Below are positions 12,797 to 27,479 of a stretch of 64,000 nt of DNA, piece by piece; position 1 is the first letter of the stretch, and every line of letters starts with the position of its first letter. A model generated the notes under the pieces. It did no database searches. It was not told the DNA's origin and worked only from the letters and a program-made list of their open reading frames with translations. Origin of the DNA: Sabellastarte sp. h YS-2021. Lineage: Eukaryota; Annelida; Polychaeta; Sabellida; Sabellidae. The translations under genes and the position numbers were made by a program. The stretch spans positions 58,933,603-58,997,602 of the forward strand of contig OZ024929.1 in NCBI GenBank assembly GCA_964017235.1, given 5' to 3'.

Positions 12797-13205
12797 TCAA
12801 ATAACTCATTCACCTACTTTTGGGAGAGCTTTCACTCTGTGAAGTTTCAGACCCATAGCTATTTATTCACCTACTCAAAATGAGTAAATGCTAATTATCT
12901 GTAAAAGTATTGCGGATACCCAATTTTTATCAAATACTCATTCATCTACTTGTGGGAGAGCTTTCACATGGTGAAGTTTCAGACCCATAGCTAATTACTC
13001 ACCTACTCAAAATGAGTAAATGCGAATTATCTCTAAAAGTATTGCAGATAGCCAATTTTTCTCAAATAACTCATTCACCTACTTTTGGGAGAGCTTTCAC
13101 TTGGTGAAGTTTCAGACCCATAGATAATTATTCACCTACTCAAAATGAGTAAATGTGAATTATCTCTTCATAGTATTGCAGATAGCCAATTTTTCTCAAA
13201 TAACT
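12797..13205. repeat. 133-bp satellite array in element A
   Basis: Three monomers spaced 132-134 bp apart, landmark CTCATTCACCTACTTTTGGG. Each also contains TACTCAAAATGAGTAAATG, a short palindrome. The same monomer is found in B and C in the same place relative to the 168-bp array. Confidence 0.9.
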
Positions 13206-13741
13206 CATTCACCTACTTTTGGAAGACCTTTCACACACGAAAATGAAAAATTGTGAATATCTCGGAAAAGCTATTTCTTCTGCTTTAATGCTCGGCGGGA
13301 GATACACACCACGGCAGTGGTCTTGACAAAAATTTTTGTCTCCCCAAAAATGGTGGCCATTTTGAATTTTCAAAGTTTTTGCAAAACACAAAAATGCTTA
13401 TATCTCGAAAACCGTGCTATATGGAGCGAACTCAACAAAATTTTGGACCTGCTGGCTATCTCTGCAGAGTAGCCATGCCAATTTTCAAAATATTTTTGTC
13501 TCGCCAAATATAACGGACATTTTTAATTTTTTTTATTTTTTGCAAAACACAAAAATGCTTATATCTTGAAAACCGTGCTAGATAGAGCAGACTGCGCTGA
13601 CTTTGGTTGCCACAACAGTATAAGGCTAGAAACGAAGCATTTTCTTAATACTTTAGCACTCACCTTTATATCCTTTTCGGGACGCTTTGTTTTTGCTATG
13701 CAAAAACATTATCTTTTTTTTTTGCGAGCGATCCTCTAGTT

Positions 13742-15774
<2,033 letters not shown>

Positions 15775-15904
15775 TAGTACTAGTGCTTCGTTTGTATTCA
15801 TCCAAGAACGTTACATTCAGTATTTCTTGTGAATGATCTCTTCTATTGATGCAACTTTTTATTTTCTGGAACATGGTTTATGTCAATTTACATAAAATTT
15901 AGAT

Positions 15905-16500
15905 TCTTTGGTGGGTTGTGTCTTACCAACCCGCCTATAAAATTAATGTGTCTGATGTCTGTCCGTCTGTCTGTCCATCAACATTTTGGTTTCTGGACTC
16001 TTTAACTCTGACCCACTGCCTCTGATCGATTTGAAACTTAACAGGCTTCTAGGGCACCACCTCGGCTAGGTTGCTTTTGGAATTGGTGCCACTTCAAAAC
16101 ACAAGATAGCCATCATGGTTGCCATCATGAAATTCTGTTTCTGGACTATAAGTCGAAGATGATTCAGCTGATCGATTTGAAACTAAACTGGGTGGTAGGG
16201 CACCACCTAGGCTAGATTACTTTTGAAGTTGGTGCCATACAGAAAAACAAGATGGCTTCCATGACCACCATCTTGAAATTAATTTTCCGCACTCGAACTG
16301 AAACACACTTCAGCCAATTCTTTTGAAACTTAACAGAGTGGTGGCGAACCACTTAGGCTAGATTGCTTTCGAAGTTAGTGCCATTTGGAAAGACAAGATG
16401 GCGACCATCTTGAAATTATGTTTACAGACTCTTACTTGAAGATGCTTGTGCAAATCAATTTAAAACTTGACAAAGTGGTAGGACAGAAGTTAGCACTATT
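15905..16500 (+). repeat. Intron 1 repeat with hairpin tip and ~150-bp units
   Basis: It starts with a hairpin (GGTGGGTTG pairing with CCAACCCGCC). Three to four diverged units follow, marked by TTTCTGGACT, GGGCACCACCT and AAGATGGC. A truncated relative at 24300-24577 also directly precedes a D element, so this block may be the 5' part of a longer composite unit rather than a separate element. Confidence 0.6.
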
Positions 16501-16503
16501 TTT

Positions 16504-17445
16504 ATGTCAGCTGACTGACAAGTCAGCTGACATTATGACATCACTGCGGCATCTGTGTACGCCTACACGTGAACATATCTCCTCCAAAAGTACAAGGCCC
16601 AGAGACATGCTGTTACTTTTAAAAGATACCTTATCTATTGAGGATGATAAATCATAAAATTCATGCAGATCTGTCTGTTCGTCTGTTCCCCAGAGCCGTT
16701 AGAACCTAGGTACCCCCACCCAAAGTGTAAAAATTTCATCACTTTATCACAATTTTCTCATTGACAATCAAAGGGATTTCTTTCTTATCTTGCATATATA
16801 TATACTAGGCCACAGGTAGATTCCTTTGTGTGAGTATAAGACCTGGATCTTTCTTCATTATTTTTTGATAAATTTTTTAAATATTTTTTTAATGCATTCA
16901 AATTCATGAAATCATGCACTGAATCACTTATAACTTGAAAAGTATGGCATTTAGAGCATTATGTTAAAATATGTTATTCAGCTACCTTTTGCATAGCTAC
17001 AACATGGTGAGTAACTTCAGCATCTATCCCCATAGCTAAATGAGTAATAGCTACTTTGTGACTTTTCAGTAACTTCCATAATGAGTAAAATCACTTACAA
17101 CTTGAAAACTATTGCATATACAGAATTTTGTATAAATATATTATTCAGCTACTTTGGGGTCAGCTATAACATAGTAAAATTGCAGACCTGTAGCTCATGG
17201 CATAGCTGAGTAATAGCTACTTTCAGGTTCTCACTGTTGAGTCAATCAGTTGTAACTTGAAAACTATTGCATGTACAGTATTTTGTTTGAATATGTTTTC
17301 TTACCTACTTTTTACACCTTAATAGTTAACTTGATACTTCTGAATACCATTTGCAGAGCACAACTTTTTTGTCCATTCCTTCTTTCTCTTCTAATCTGAA
17401 ACTGAAAACACAGTCAGCTGACACAGAGCCCGTTCATGGGCACTG
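16504..17445 (+). mobile_element. Element D1 (TCAGCTGA family)
   Basis: The left tip is a hairpin with arms ATGTCAGCTGAC and GTCAGCTGACAT (16504-16533). The right end has GTCAGCTGACAC followed by a second hairpin, AGCCCG...TGGGCA, near 17427-17442. The interior has ~160-bp tandem units marked by GTAACTTGAAAACTATTGCA. No coding frame. The terminal plan matches elements C, E and F. Confidence 0.65.
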
Positions 17446-17949
17446 ATTGCTTGTTATATGTACATAACCAGTTGGATACATCTGGCATATATCCTTCCTG
17501 TAGACATGGAAAAGTACTAATATATGTTATCATCCCATTTGCTGATTGTGCAACCCGCCTTTTGGGCCTACAACCCCAGTTTCTTGTTATGACTTTTTCT
17601 GATGTCGGATGTAAAATGTGACCCGTTATGAAAACAAAAGAGAGAAAAAGGCATAAATATGGCTGCTATAAATTTAAAATAAATCAGTAGAAAGGAGGAT
17701 ATAAAGTCAGTATCTTGTTGAAATAAAGTAATATATTCATGACCCATTTCTCAATAAAATACTTTTTGATAACTGGATGAGCAGTTTTGGGATTATTTTC
17801 TGTTTTTGCAAAGTGAAAAGGGTAGACATTTGTTTCAGAAAATGAGGATCCAATTTGAGAAACTTTATTGCAATGTTGTAACTTTGTTTACAAGTTTGTG
17901 TAAATATTTTTGAGATATAAATTTGCTCAGTTCTTAATGCATCCATAAT
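17446..17949. other. Intron 1 spacer, no gene seen
   Basis: AT-rich sequence without a recognised repeat or coding signal. The 99-residue minus-strand frame here has no recognisable domain and runs into element F, so I do not call it. Confidence 0.55.
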
Positions 17950-19265
17950 TATGTCCACCCCACTGGGGGGTGGACATATTATTTTTGCTTTTTCCGCCGT
18001 CCGGCGTCCCACTTGGTTTCCAGACATTTTAGGCAACAGTTCTTATCCTATCTTTACCAAATTTGGCATGCAGGTTTATTGGGTTAATAGCTTGTATGGG
18101 ATTGCTTTTGGTGATGATAGCTCTATAGCTAACTGAGTAATAGCTACTTTGCTACTTTTGAGTAGCTCTTTGGTTTCCAGACATTTTAAGGAATGCTATT
18201 AAGCCTAGCTTTCTGAAATTTGGTATGGAGGTTCATTGGGTTAATAGTTTGTATGGGATTGCTTTTGGGGGGGAATTGCTTCATAGATGAGTGAGTAATT
18301 AATTAAATAAATGAGTAATTAGCTATTTTGAATACTGAAAAAGGCAAATGTGCTCATATCTCCTAAACCGTGCGAGATAGAGCGATTTCGTCGAAATTTT
18401 CGACCCACAGGGTATCTAAGGAATGTACTCTTTGCAATTTTAAAAAAATTTTCCCCTCCCCAAAAATGGCGGCCATTTTGAATTTTCGAATTTTTGCCAA
18501 AAATGGCAAAACACAAATTTGCTTCTATCTCCTTAACTGTGCGAGATAGAGCGATTTCGTCGAAATTTTCGACCCACAGGGTATCTAAGGAATGTACTCT
18601 TTGCAATTTTGAAAAAATTTTCCCCTCCCCAAAAATGGCAGCCATTTTAATTTTTCGAATTTTTGCCAAAAATGGCAAAACACAAAATTGCTTCTATCTC
18701 CTTAACCGTGCGAGATAGAGCGATTTCGTCGAAATTTTCGACCCACAGGGTATCCAAGGAAACACACCACAGGGTATTTAAGGAATGTACTCTTTGCAAT
18801 TTTCAAAAAATTTTCCCCTCCCCAAAAATGGCGGCCATTTTGAATTTTCGAATTTTTGCCAAAAATGGCAAAACACAAATTTGCTTCTATCTCCTTAACC
18901 GTGCGAGATAGAGCGATTTCGTCGAAATTTTCGACCCACAGGGTATCTAAGGAATGTACTCTTTGCAATTTTCAAAAAATTTTCCCCTCCCCAAAAATGG
19001 CGGCCATTTTGATTTTTCGAATTTTGGCCAAAAATAGAAAAACAGGAATTTGCTTCTATCTTCTTAACCGTGCAAGATAGAGTGATTTCTTCAAAATTTT
19101 CGACCCAACCAATGCAAAAAGGCATGAAGCTGAAATAATTTACATGTACACTAATAAATATTTAAGCATCATTGATATATTTTACAAATGAAACAGGGTC
19201 TTGTAAGACTACTGTACAATTTTGGCAAAAGGTTCATGGGGTGGACATTACACATGATAATGTGT
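17950..19265 (+). mobile_element. Element F (TGTCCACCCC family) with 168-bp satellite
   Basis: The left tip at 17952-17978 is a hairpin (ATGTCCACCCCA pairing with TGGGGGGTGGACAT). An inverted copy of its first arm, TGGGGTGGACAT, lies at 19237-19248 and is followed by a small hairpin, ACACAT/ATGTGT. Between them is a body resembling the other families and four to five monomers of the 168-bp satellite (18345-19110), one interrupted by a short partial duplication near 18760. It lacks the 133-bp array of A, B and C. Confidence 0.65.
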
Positions 19266-19622
19266 GTTCTTCTATGCTATCCTGTTTCTATTCGCATCTA
19301 CTATCAACAGGGCATCCTATTTCTAGTTGAAAAAAAAAATTACAGTCACTTAATGACAATGAAGCAGGCACTTATGGCAATGAAAACTAGCTGGATATTT
19401 CCCCCCAAAATACCCACATTTAGGTACAAATTTATCAAATTAGACATGTTATAGTCTTTTTATTTTTTTTTTTTTATTTTTTATGTAGATAGTTTACCTC
19501 GAAATGGCATATTAGCAATTTATCGATGATGATGTAAGATTGCCAAGGAGTGTTTACAAAAGCATGGGTGATACAGAGCATGGCACCAGTATTTAATTCT
19601 TAATTTACTTTGTGTCTTTTAG

Positions 19623-19695
19623 GTATTTGACAACTATGCAGTGACAGTGATGATTGGTGGTGAACCTTATACTCTAGGACTTTTTGATACTGCAG
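19623..19695 (+). CDS. CDC42: CDC42 coding exon 2
   Basis: Acceptor TTTTAG ends at 19622 and the donor GTAATA begins at 19696. The 73-nt exon encodes residues 36-59 and the first base of Gly60: VFDNYAVTV through LGLFDTAG. It covers the rest of switch I and the Asp57 Mg2+ contact of the DTAG motif. It joins in phase 1 to exon 3. Confidence 0.96.
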
Positions 19696-20265
19696 GTAAT
19701 AGAAGCATTTGATATTATGACATACTATGTCCATTGATAGGAGGGTGCATGAGGTGTTTTGTCATATAATCACTATCACATAATAATCCTGTTTTAAGCT
19801 GCCTGTTTTAGTAACATCTAGCTTATAATTAGTGAGAAAGTGGCCATGGATGTGAATAAAGAGACAGAATTAAGTGTTAAACCACCAGATTGCTAGAATT
19901 GATATATTAAACTTAAATGGTATAACATCTTTCACATCTGTAAATAACATTTTTCAAAAGTGTATATATCTAAACTTATAAATTTGCTGCTCATTTCTAC
20001 ATCATAGGCTTTTCACCTTGACATAGTGATCCTGACCTTTAAAATATTGTCTTGGCTATTTCTTCAAAAGCATAAGGTGTAGTGTGACCTTGGTGTAACC
20101 TTTAGCTTTGCCAGAGTTTTTTCAACTGCCATATTTGAGAAATGCTTCTATCACAAAGATGTATGGATTGCTGCAGTGTACTGTATGCATTTATACGTAA
20201 TTGTGCTTTAGCCATTGAGAGCTATACTTCAGTTCATAAATTTTGCAGCATCATATCTTTTTAGT

Positions 20266-22766
20266 TAAGGTCACATGACCAAAAATGTCTTTTTTCGATG
20301 GGGAAGCTTGTCCGGATGATAACTTGAAAGGACTTTTATCAATTCACCTGAAACTTGGCGAATACATTCATTCTATTAAAATCTGGAAATCATTAGATTT
20401 TGGCATTGATTGGTTAAGAAATGGCCGAGTAATTAATGATTAATTAATCATTATGAATTTTCCAAGTAAGGAAAACACAAAAATGCATATTTCTCGAAAA
20501 CCGTGCTAGATAGAGCGATTTCGACGAAATTTTTGACACACAGGGGATCTTTGCAGAGTAGTTATCCCAATTTTCAAAAAATTTTTGTCTCGCCAAAAAT
20601 GGCGGCCATTTTGAATTTTCGAATTTTTCGCAAAAATTGCAAAACATAAAAATGCTTATATCTCGAAAACCCTGCTAGATAGAGCGATTTCGACGAAATT
20701 TTTTACCCTCAGGGTATCTCTGCAGAGTAGCCATGCCAATTTTCAAAAAATTTTGTCTTGCAAAAAATGGCGGCCATTTTGAATTTTCGAATTTTTCGCA
20801 AAAATTGCAAAACATAAAAATGCTTATATCTCGAAAACCGTGCTAGAGCAATTTCGACGAAATTTTTGACCCACAGGGTATCTCTGACCCACAGAGTAGC
20901 CATGCCAATTTTCATAAAAATTTTATCTCGCCAAAAATGGCGGCCATTTTGAATTTTCGAATTTTTCGCAAAAATTGCAAAACATAAAAATGCTTATATC
21001 TCGAAAGCCCTGCTAGACAGAGCGATTTCGACGAAATTTTTGACCCACAGGGTATCTCTGCAGAGTAGCCATGCCAATTTTCAAAAAAATTTTGTCTCGC
21101 CAAAAATGGCGGCCATTTTGAATTTTCGAATTTTTCACAAAAATTGCAAAACATAAAAATGCTTATATCTTGAAAACCCTGCTAGATAGAGCGATTTCGA
21201 CGAAATTTTTGACCCACAGGCTATCTCTGCAGAGTAGCCATGCCAATTTTCAAAAAAAAATTTTCTCGCACAAAATGGCGGCCATTTTGAATTTTCGAAT
21301 TTTTCGCAAAATTGCAAAACATAAAAATGCTTATATCTCGAAAACTGTGCTAGATAGAGCGATTTCGACGAAATTTTTGACCCACAGGGTATCTCTGCAG
21401 AGTAGCCATCCCAATTTTCAAAAAAAAAATTTTCTTGCCAAAAATGGCGGCCATTTTTAATTTTCGAATTTTTGCGCAAAAATTGCAAAACACAAAAATG
21501 CTAATATCTCGAAAACCGTGCTACATAGAGCGATTTCGACAAAATTTTTGATCTTCAGGGTATCTCTGCAGAGCAGCTATCCCAAAGAGCTTTCACTCAG
21601 TGAAGTTTCAGACCCATAGCTAATTATTCACCTACTCAAAATGAGTAAATGCTAATTATCTCTGAAACTATTGTGGATACCCAATTTTTATCAAATAACT
21701 CATTCATCTACTTTTGGGAGAGCTTTCACATGGTGAAGTTTCAGACCTGTAGATAATTACTCACCTACTCAAAATGAGTAAATGCGAATTATCTCTAAAA
21801 TTATTGCAGATAGCCAATTTTTCTCAAATAACTCATTCATCTACTTTTGGAAGAGCTTTCACATGGTGAAGTTGCAGACCCGTAGCTAATTACTCACCTA
21901 CTCAAAATGAGTAAATGCGAATTATCTCTAAAAGTATTGCAGATAGCCAATTTTTCTCAAATAACTCATTCACCTACTTGTGGGAGAGCTTTCACTTGGT
22001 GAAGTTTCAGACCCATAGCTAATTATTCACCTACTCAAAATGAGTAAATGTGAATTATCTCTAAAAGTATTGCGGATACCCAATATTTATCAAATAACTC
22101 ATTCATCTACTTTTGGGAGAACTTTCACTTGATGAAGTTCCAGACCCGTAGATAATTACTCACCTACTCAAAAGGAGTAAATGTGAATTATCTCTTAATA
22201 GTATTGCAGATAGCCAATTTTTCTCAAATAACTCATTCACCTACTTTTGGAAGAGCTTTCACACATGAAAATGATAAATTGTGAATATCTCGGAAAAGCT
22301 ATTTCTTCTCCTTTAATGCTCGGCGGGAGATACACACCGCGGCAGTGGTCTTGTCAAAAATTTTTGTCTCCCCCAAAATGGTGGCCATTTTGAATTTTCA
22401 AAGTTTTTGCAAAACACAAAAATGCTTATATCTCGAAAACCATACTAGATGGGGCGAACTCAACAAAATTTTTGACCTGCTGGGTATCTCTGCAGAGTAG
22501 CCATGCCAATTTTCAAAATATTTTTGTCTCACCAAATATAGCGGACATTTTGAATTTTCGAAATTTGCAAAACACAAAAATGCTTATATCTTGAAAACCG
22601 TGCTAGATAGAGCAGACTGCGCTGACTTTGGTTGCTACAACAGTATAAGGCTAGAAACAAAGCATTTTCTTAATACTTTAGCACTCACCTTTATGTCCTT
22701 TTCGGGACGCTTTGTTTTTGCTTTGCAAAAACATTATCTTTTTTTTTTGCGAGCGATCCTCTAGTT
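20266..22766 (+). mobile_element. Composite satellite-bearing element, copy B (5' truncated)
   Basis: It begins inside the shared body at GGTCACATGACCAAAAATG, lacking the hairpin tip of A and C. The 168-bp array (20465-21590, six to seven monomers) and the 133-bp array (21590-22240, about five monomers) are in the same order as in A. The 3' module ends at CTAG (22761-22764) plus TT. Immediately after, element E0 starts without its own 5' half, so B and E0 form a chimeric join. Confidence 0.65.
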
Positions 22767-24257
22767 TGACATTTTTTCCGTATTTTGCCCTGTTATTTGG
22801 AAATGCTTAGTGTGACAAGTCTTAAACTGTATTATATATAATTTTTGTTTGTTATGTATGTCCCCCAAAAAGTTTCAGATCTGTAGTTTAATTGCTAAGG
22901 TCTCTTTAACAATTGTAAAATGCCCACAGAAACCCAATTTATGGACATTATGCCACTTTAAAGCCCAGTAACTGTCAAACTATGTGGGTTATAGAGCTGA
23001 AATCTTTGAATTTTTAAAAGGAAATGCCTGTCTATTTAAATTTTGAATATTAATAATGTTATGGCTATCTTAGTCTTTTAAGAACTTATTTTTGTGTGTT
23101 ATACCTCTGCTTGCTGAGTTTTTAACTTTTTAAAATGAAACTGGTTAAACATATTCAAGTAGACAAAATGGACACTTTAAGTGAGCTTTAAGTCCCAATA
23201 TTAATGAAATTATATCCTTATGTAGTAAAACTAGGGGATTTTTAACCCTCAACTAGCCCAGTTTTATTCAACTTGCCTCAGTTAATTTTGACACAGCTCC
23301 TACAGTTATGAACTCATTTCAGTTGATAATCACACACTTAAAAAATTCTCAATTCTTTTTGTATTTGAGTACCCCTTTTATATAGATTGTTTGTTTACCA
23401 TTTATGCTGTAGCACTCCATCTCTTTGTAGTCCCAACCCACATCCCCCACCCGGATTCCCCCCACCCATCTCTGGGACCTCCAGCTATATTGAGTGACAC
23501 AAAATAAACAAAGGTATTTAATGATATCAGATGAGAAACAAAGAACTCAATGGGGTTGTAGATCTTGTGTAATAGTCAGAGAGATGTGGAGAAGGGGAGA
23601 GGGGTGGGGGTGGGAGGTGGTGGGCTTCATTACATATAACACAAAGGGGAGTCAGAACTGAGATTGTGTCACATATTTAGGTTGCATATATATGGACCAC
23701 ATATATAGGTATAGAGGAAATGAACAACTGAAAACAATTTGCAAATTCTAAAAATAATATAATAAAATAATAATATAAATAATTTTTTTTAAATAATATT
23801 TTATTTGTGAACAAATATAGAAACAGATATGCGCTTTTGGGATTATGAATTTTAGAATGGAGATTGAATCATCAATCATTTAAATACTTTGAAGGAAGAT
23901 TGAAAAGTATGATGAGTTGAGTTAAAAATAATATTTTATTTGTCAACAAATATAGAAACAGATATGCTCTTTTGGGATTATTATTTTAGAATGGACATTC
24001 AATCATCAATCATTTAAATACTTTGAAAATAGGTTTAGAGTTATCATTGCAGGAAGATTGAAAATATAATTTGAGTTATGTATTTGGCGTCTGGGGATAC
24101 ACCATCTTCCTTGGGAAGATATAAATAGAGTAGATTGATGTGCTGAAGTTCATATAATAATGGGTAATTATGTTTTAAAAAATTCCCGATCAAAACCTGT
24201 GGCGTGAGTGATGACCTGTCTGGGGATATGTTGGCGCCGAGTTGGCCCAATCTAGTT
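22767..24257 (+). mobile_element. Element E0, 5'-truncated copy of the E family
   Basis: From GACATTTTTTCCGTATTTTG to CCCAATCTAGTT it matches the 3' halves of E1 and E2 almost base for base. It includes the G-rich stretch at 23594-23614 and the inverted arm copy GTCTGGGGATAT before the end. The 5' 1.8 kb present in E1 and E2 is missing. Confidence 0.8.
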
Positions 24258-24577
24258 AATTAATACTGTCATCTTGCTAAAGAACTTTTTTGTCTTTAAA
24301 TTCATTTTTGGGCATGTTGTATGAAACCAACCCATCTGTTAGATTGATGTATCCAATATCTGTCCCTCTATCCATCCATGCATCCATCAACATTTTGGTT
24401 TCTGGAATTTGACAGGGTGGTAGGACACCACCTAGACTAGGTTACTTTTGAAATTGGTGCCATTTTGAAAAACAACATGGCTGTCATTTTGAAAAATCCT
24501 TTTCCAGACTCTAACTCAAAGATGCTTCCGCTGATTGATTTCAATTTTGACAGAGTGGTAGCACAAGATTCCTTTTT

Positions 24578-26835
24578 ATGTCAGCTGACTTGTTAGTCAG
24601 CTGACATTATGTCGTCACTCTGCGGCGTGGGCATACGCGTCCGCGTGAACAACTTCTTCTCCAAAACTACAAGGCCTAGAGACATGCTGTTTTTTTTAAA
24701 AGATACCTTATCTATCGAGGATGAAAAATTGTTCAAGGCATGCAAATCTGTCTGTTCGTCTGTTTGCTAGAGACGTTACAAGGGAGGTACCCCCACCAAA
24801 AGTGTGAAAATTTCAACACTTTATCACAATTTTCTCAGTGACTATTGCAGGGATTTCTCTCATATCTTGCATATATGTACTAGACCAGAGGTAGATTCTC
24901 ATGTGTGAGTATGAGACCTGGATCTGTCTTATTTTTTTTAAAATAAATTTTTTTAATAATTTTTAATGCATTAAAATTCATGAAATCATGCACTAAATCA
25001 CTTATAACTTGAAAAGTGTTGCATTTAGAGCATTTTGTTAAAATATGTAATTCAGCTACTTTTTTCATAGCTACAACATGGTGAGTAACTTGGGTGTCTG
25101 TCTCAATAGCTAAGTGAATAATAGCTACTTTTGGGCTTTTCAGTAACTACCATCTTGAGTAAAATCACTTGTAACTTGAAAACTATTGCATTTAGAGAAT
25201 TTTGTATAAATATGTTATTCAGCTACTTTTGGGTCAGCTATAACATAGTCAAATTTCAGACCTGTAGCTCATGGCATAGCTGAGTAATAGCTACTTTTAG
25301 GTTATCACTGTTGAGTAAATCACTGATAACTTGAAAACTATTAAAAGATACCTTATCTATCGAGGATGAAAAATTGTTCAAGGCATGCAAATCTGTCTGT
25401 TCGTCTGTTTGCTAGAGACGTTACAAGGGAGGTACCCCCACCAAAAGTGTGAAAATTTCAACACTTTATCACAATTTTCTCAGTGACTATTGCAGGGATT
25501 TCTCTCATATCTTGCATATATGTACTAGGCCAGAGGTAGATTCTCTTGTGTGAGTATGAGACCTATTGCATTTACAGAAATTTGTGTAAATATGTTATTC
25601 AGCTACTTTTGGGTCAGCTATAACATAGTGAAATTACAGACCTGTAGCTCATGGCACAACTGAGCAATGGCTATTTTCAGGTACTGACTGTTGGGTAAAT
25701 CAGTTGTAACTTGAAAAATATTGCATTTGGAGTATTTTGTTAAAATATGTTGTTCACCTACTATTGGGTCAGCTATAACATAGTGAAATTACAGACCTAT
25801 AGCTCATGGCATAGCTGAGCAATAGCTATTTTCAGGTTCTCACTATTGAGTAAATCAGTTGTAACTTGAAAACTATTGCATTTACAGTATTTTGCTTAAA
25901 TATGTTGTTCACCTACTTTTGGGACAGCTATAATATAGTCAAAATTCAGACATGTAGCTCATTGCATAGCTGAGTAATAGCTACTTTGCTTATAACCCAC
26001 TTATTATTGGTCCTAGAGGTTTGGGATGGTAAACAGACATATAGGAAATCATGGGCTGGGATTCTTTTGGTGTGGTCAGATTTGACCTTGGACCCCTCCT
26101 TCAAGGTCAGTTGAGGATAGCCAAACTTAAAATTGCTTATAACTCGCTTGTTATTGGTCCTACAGGTTTGGGATGGTAAACCAACCTACAGGAAATCATG
26201 GGCTGGGAATCATTTGGTGTGGTCGGATTTGACCTTGGACCCCTCCTTCAAGGTCAAACAAAGATACCAAAACTTAAAAGTGCCTATAAATCGCTTATTA
26301 TTGGTTCTAGAGGTTTGGGATGGTAAACCATCCTATAGGAAATCATGGGCTGGGAATCTTTTGGTGTGGTCAGATTTGACCTTTGGACCCCTCCTTCAAG
26401 GTCAAATAAGGACAGCCAAACTTAAAAGTGCTTATAACTCGCTTATTATTGGTCCTAGAGGTTTGGGATGGTAAACCAACCTATAGGAAATCATGGGCTG
26501 GGATTGTTTTTGTGTGGTTGGATTTGACCGTGGACCCCTTCTTCAAGGTCGTACGAGGATACTGCATTTGCAGTATTTCTTTAAATATGTTTTAACCTAC
26601 TCTTTACACTTAAACAGTTACCTTGTTACTTTCCTTCATAATACCATTTGCAGGGCACAACTTTTTTGTCCTTCTGTCAGGTTCAGAATTTCTTTTGAAC
26701 ATGCTGTTCAATTACCATTTACTGTACTTCTGTACAGCACTTTCCCTGATCATTATGCTTTCCTCTCATTATTACCTTCACAAATCAAAAACACTCAGTC
26801 AGCTGACACAGTGCCCGTTCACGGGCACTCTCCTC
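24578..26835 (+). mobile_element. Element D2 (TCAGCTGA family)
   Basis: The left hairpin (ATGTCAGCTGAC with GTCAGCTGACAT, 24578-24607) and the right end GTCAGCTGACAC plus the hairpin GTGCCCG/CGGGCAC (26811-26827) match D1. The interior is larger: ~160-bp units, a duplicated block at 24698 and 25344, and a run of four ~147-bp units at 25985-26550 carrying TTCAAGGTCA. No coding frame is supported. Confidence 0.65.
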
Positions 26836-26879
26836 TTGTTACAAACTCATGATCAAAAGTTTGTCTGGGCTGTGTCTCA

Positions 26880-27475
26880 GAAACCGTAAGATGTAGGAAC
26901 TTGATACGGACATTGGTTATGGGGTGTAGGTGTGCAACGTCATGGTGTGATCTTGATTTGACCTTTGACCTTGCCATAGTGACCTTGACCTATAAAATAT
27001 TGCCTGGGCTATATCTCAGAAACTGGTAGGTACATTGGTTGGGGGTTGTGGGTGTGCAATGTCATGGTGTGACCCTGACTTGACCTTTGATATTGCTGTA
27101 GTGATCTTAACCTATAATGTCTTGTCCGGACTATATCTCGGCAACCGTAAGGTGTAGGAAGTTGGTACTTGGTAGGGACACTGGTTGGGGGTTTAGGTGT
27201 GCCACATCATGGTGTGATCTTTATTTGATCTTTGACCTTGTTGTAGTGACCATGGGTTTGAAAATCTTCTCCCTGCTATTTCTTGAAATCTGTAAGGTGT
27301 AGAAGGTTGACACTTGGTAGTAACATAGGTTAGGGGGTGTAGATGTTCATCATGGTGTGACCTTTAACTCTAGCTCTGCAAAAGTGTGTTCACCTGCCAT
27401 ATTTGAGACATGATGTTTCTCTTTTGATAAAGATATATGGATTGCTGCAACTCTTTATCATATGGACTTTTACAT
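26880..27475. repeat. ~145-bp repeats with TGACCTTGACC motif
   Basis: Diverged units marked by CATGGTGTGA, TTTGACCTTG and CTATATCTC recur across the block. The right part (27361-27470) is also present near 20101-20215, so E1 inserted into a member of this repeat. Confidence 0.7.
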
Positions 27476-27479
27476 AATT

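Larger units (their letters stand above)
10721..13741 (+). mobile_element. Composite satellite-bearing element, copy A
   Basis: It begins with a hairpin (arms AGCTTAC and GTAAGCT with inner GGCC/GGCC, 10721-10746). A body shared with copies B and C follows, marked by CACATGACCAAAAA. Next come a 168-bp satellite array, a 133-bp satellite array and a 3' module marked by CTCGGCGGGAGATACACACC. The end carries GGGACGCTT, then the hairpin GTTTTTGC/GCAAAAAC, then CTAG at 13736-13739 followed by TT. Copies A, B and C diverge right after CTAGTT, which defines the 3' end. It resembles a non-autonomous rolling-circle element but encodes no Rep/helicase. Confidence 0.65.

Noticed and set aside
17737..18036. 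99-residue minus-strand frame
   Set aside because: Part of it is the element F hairpin tip and the rest has no recognisable domain.
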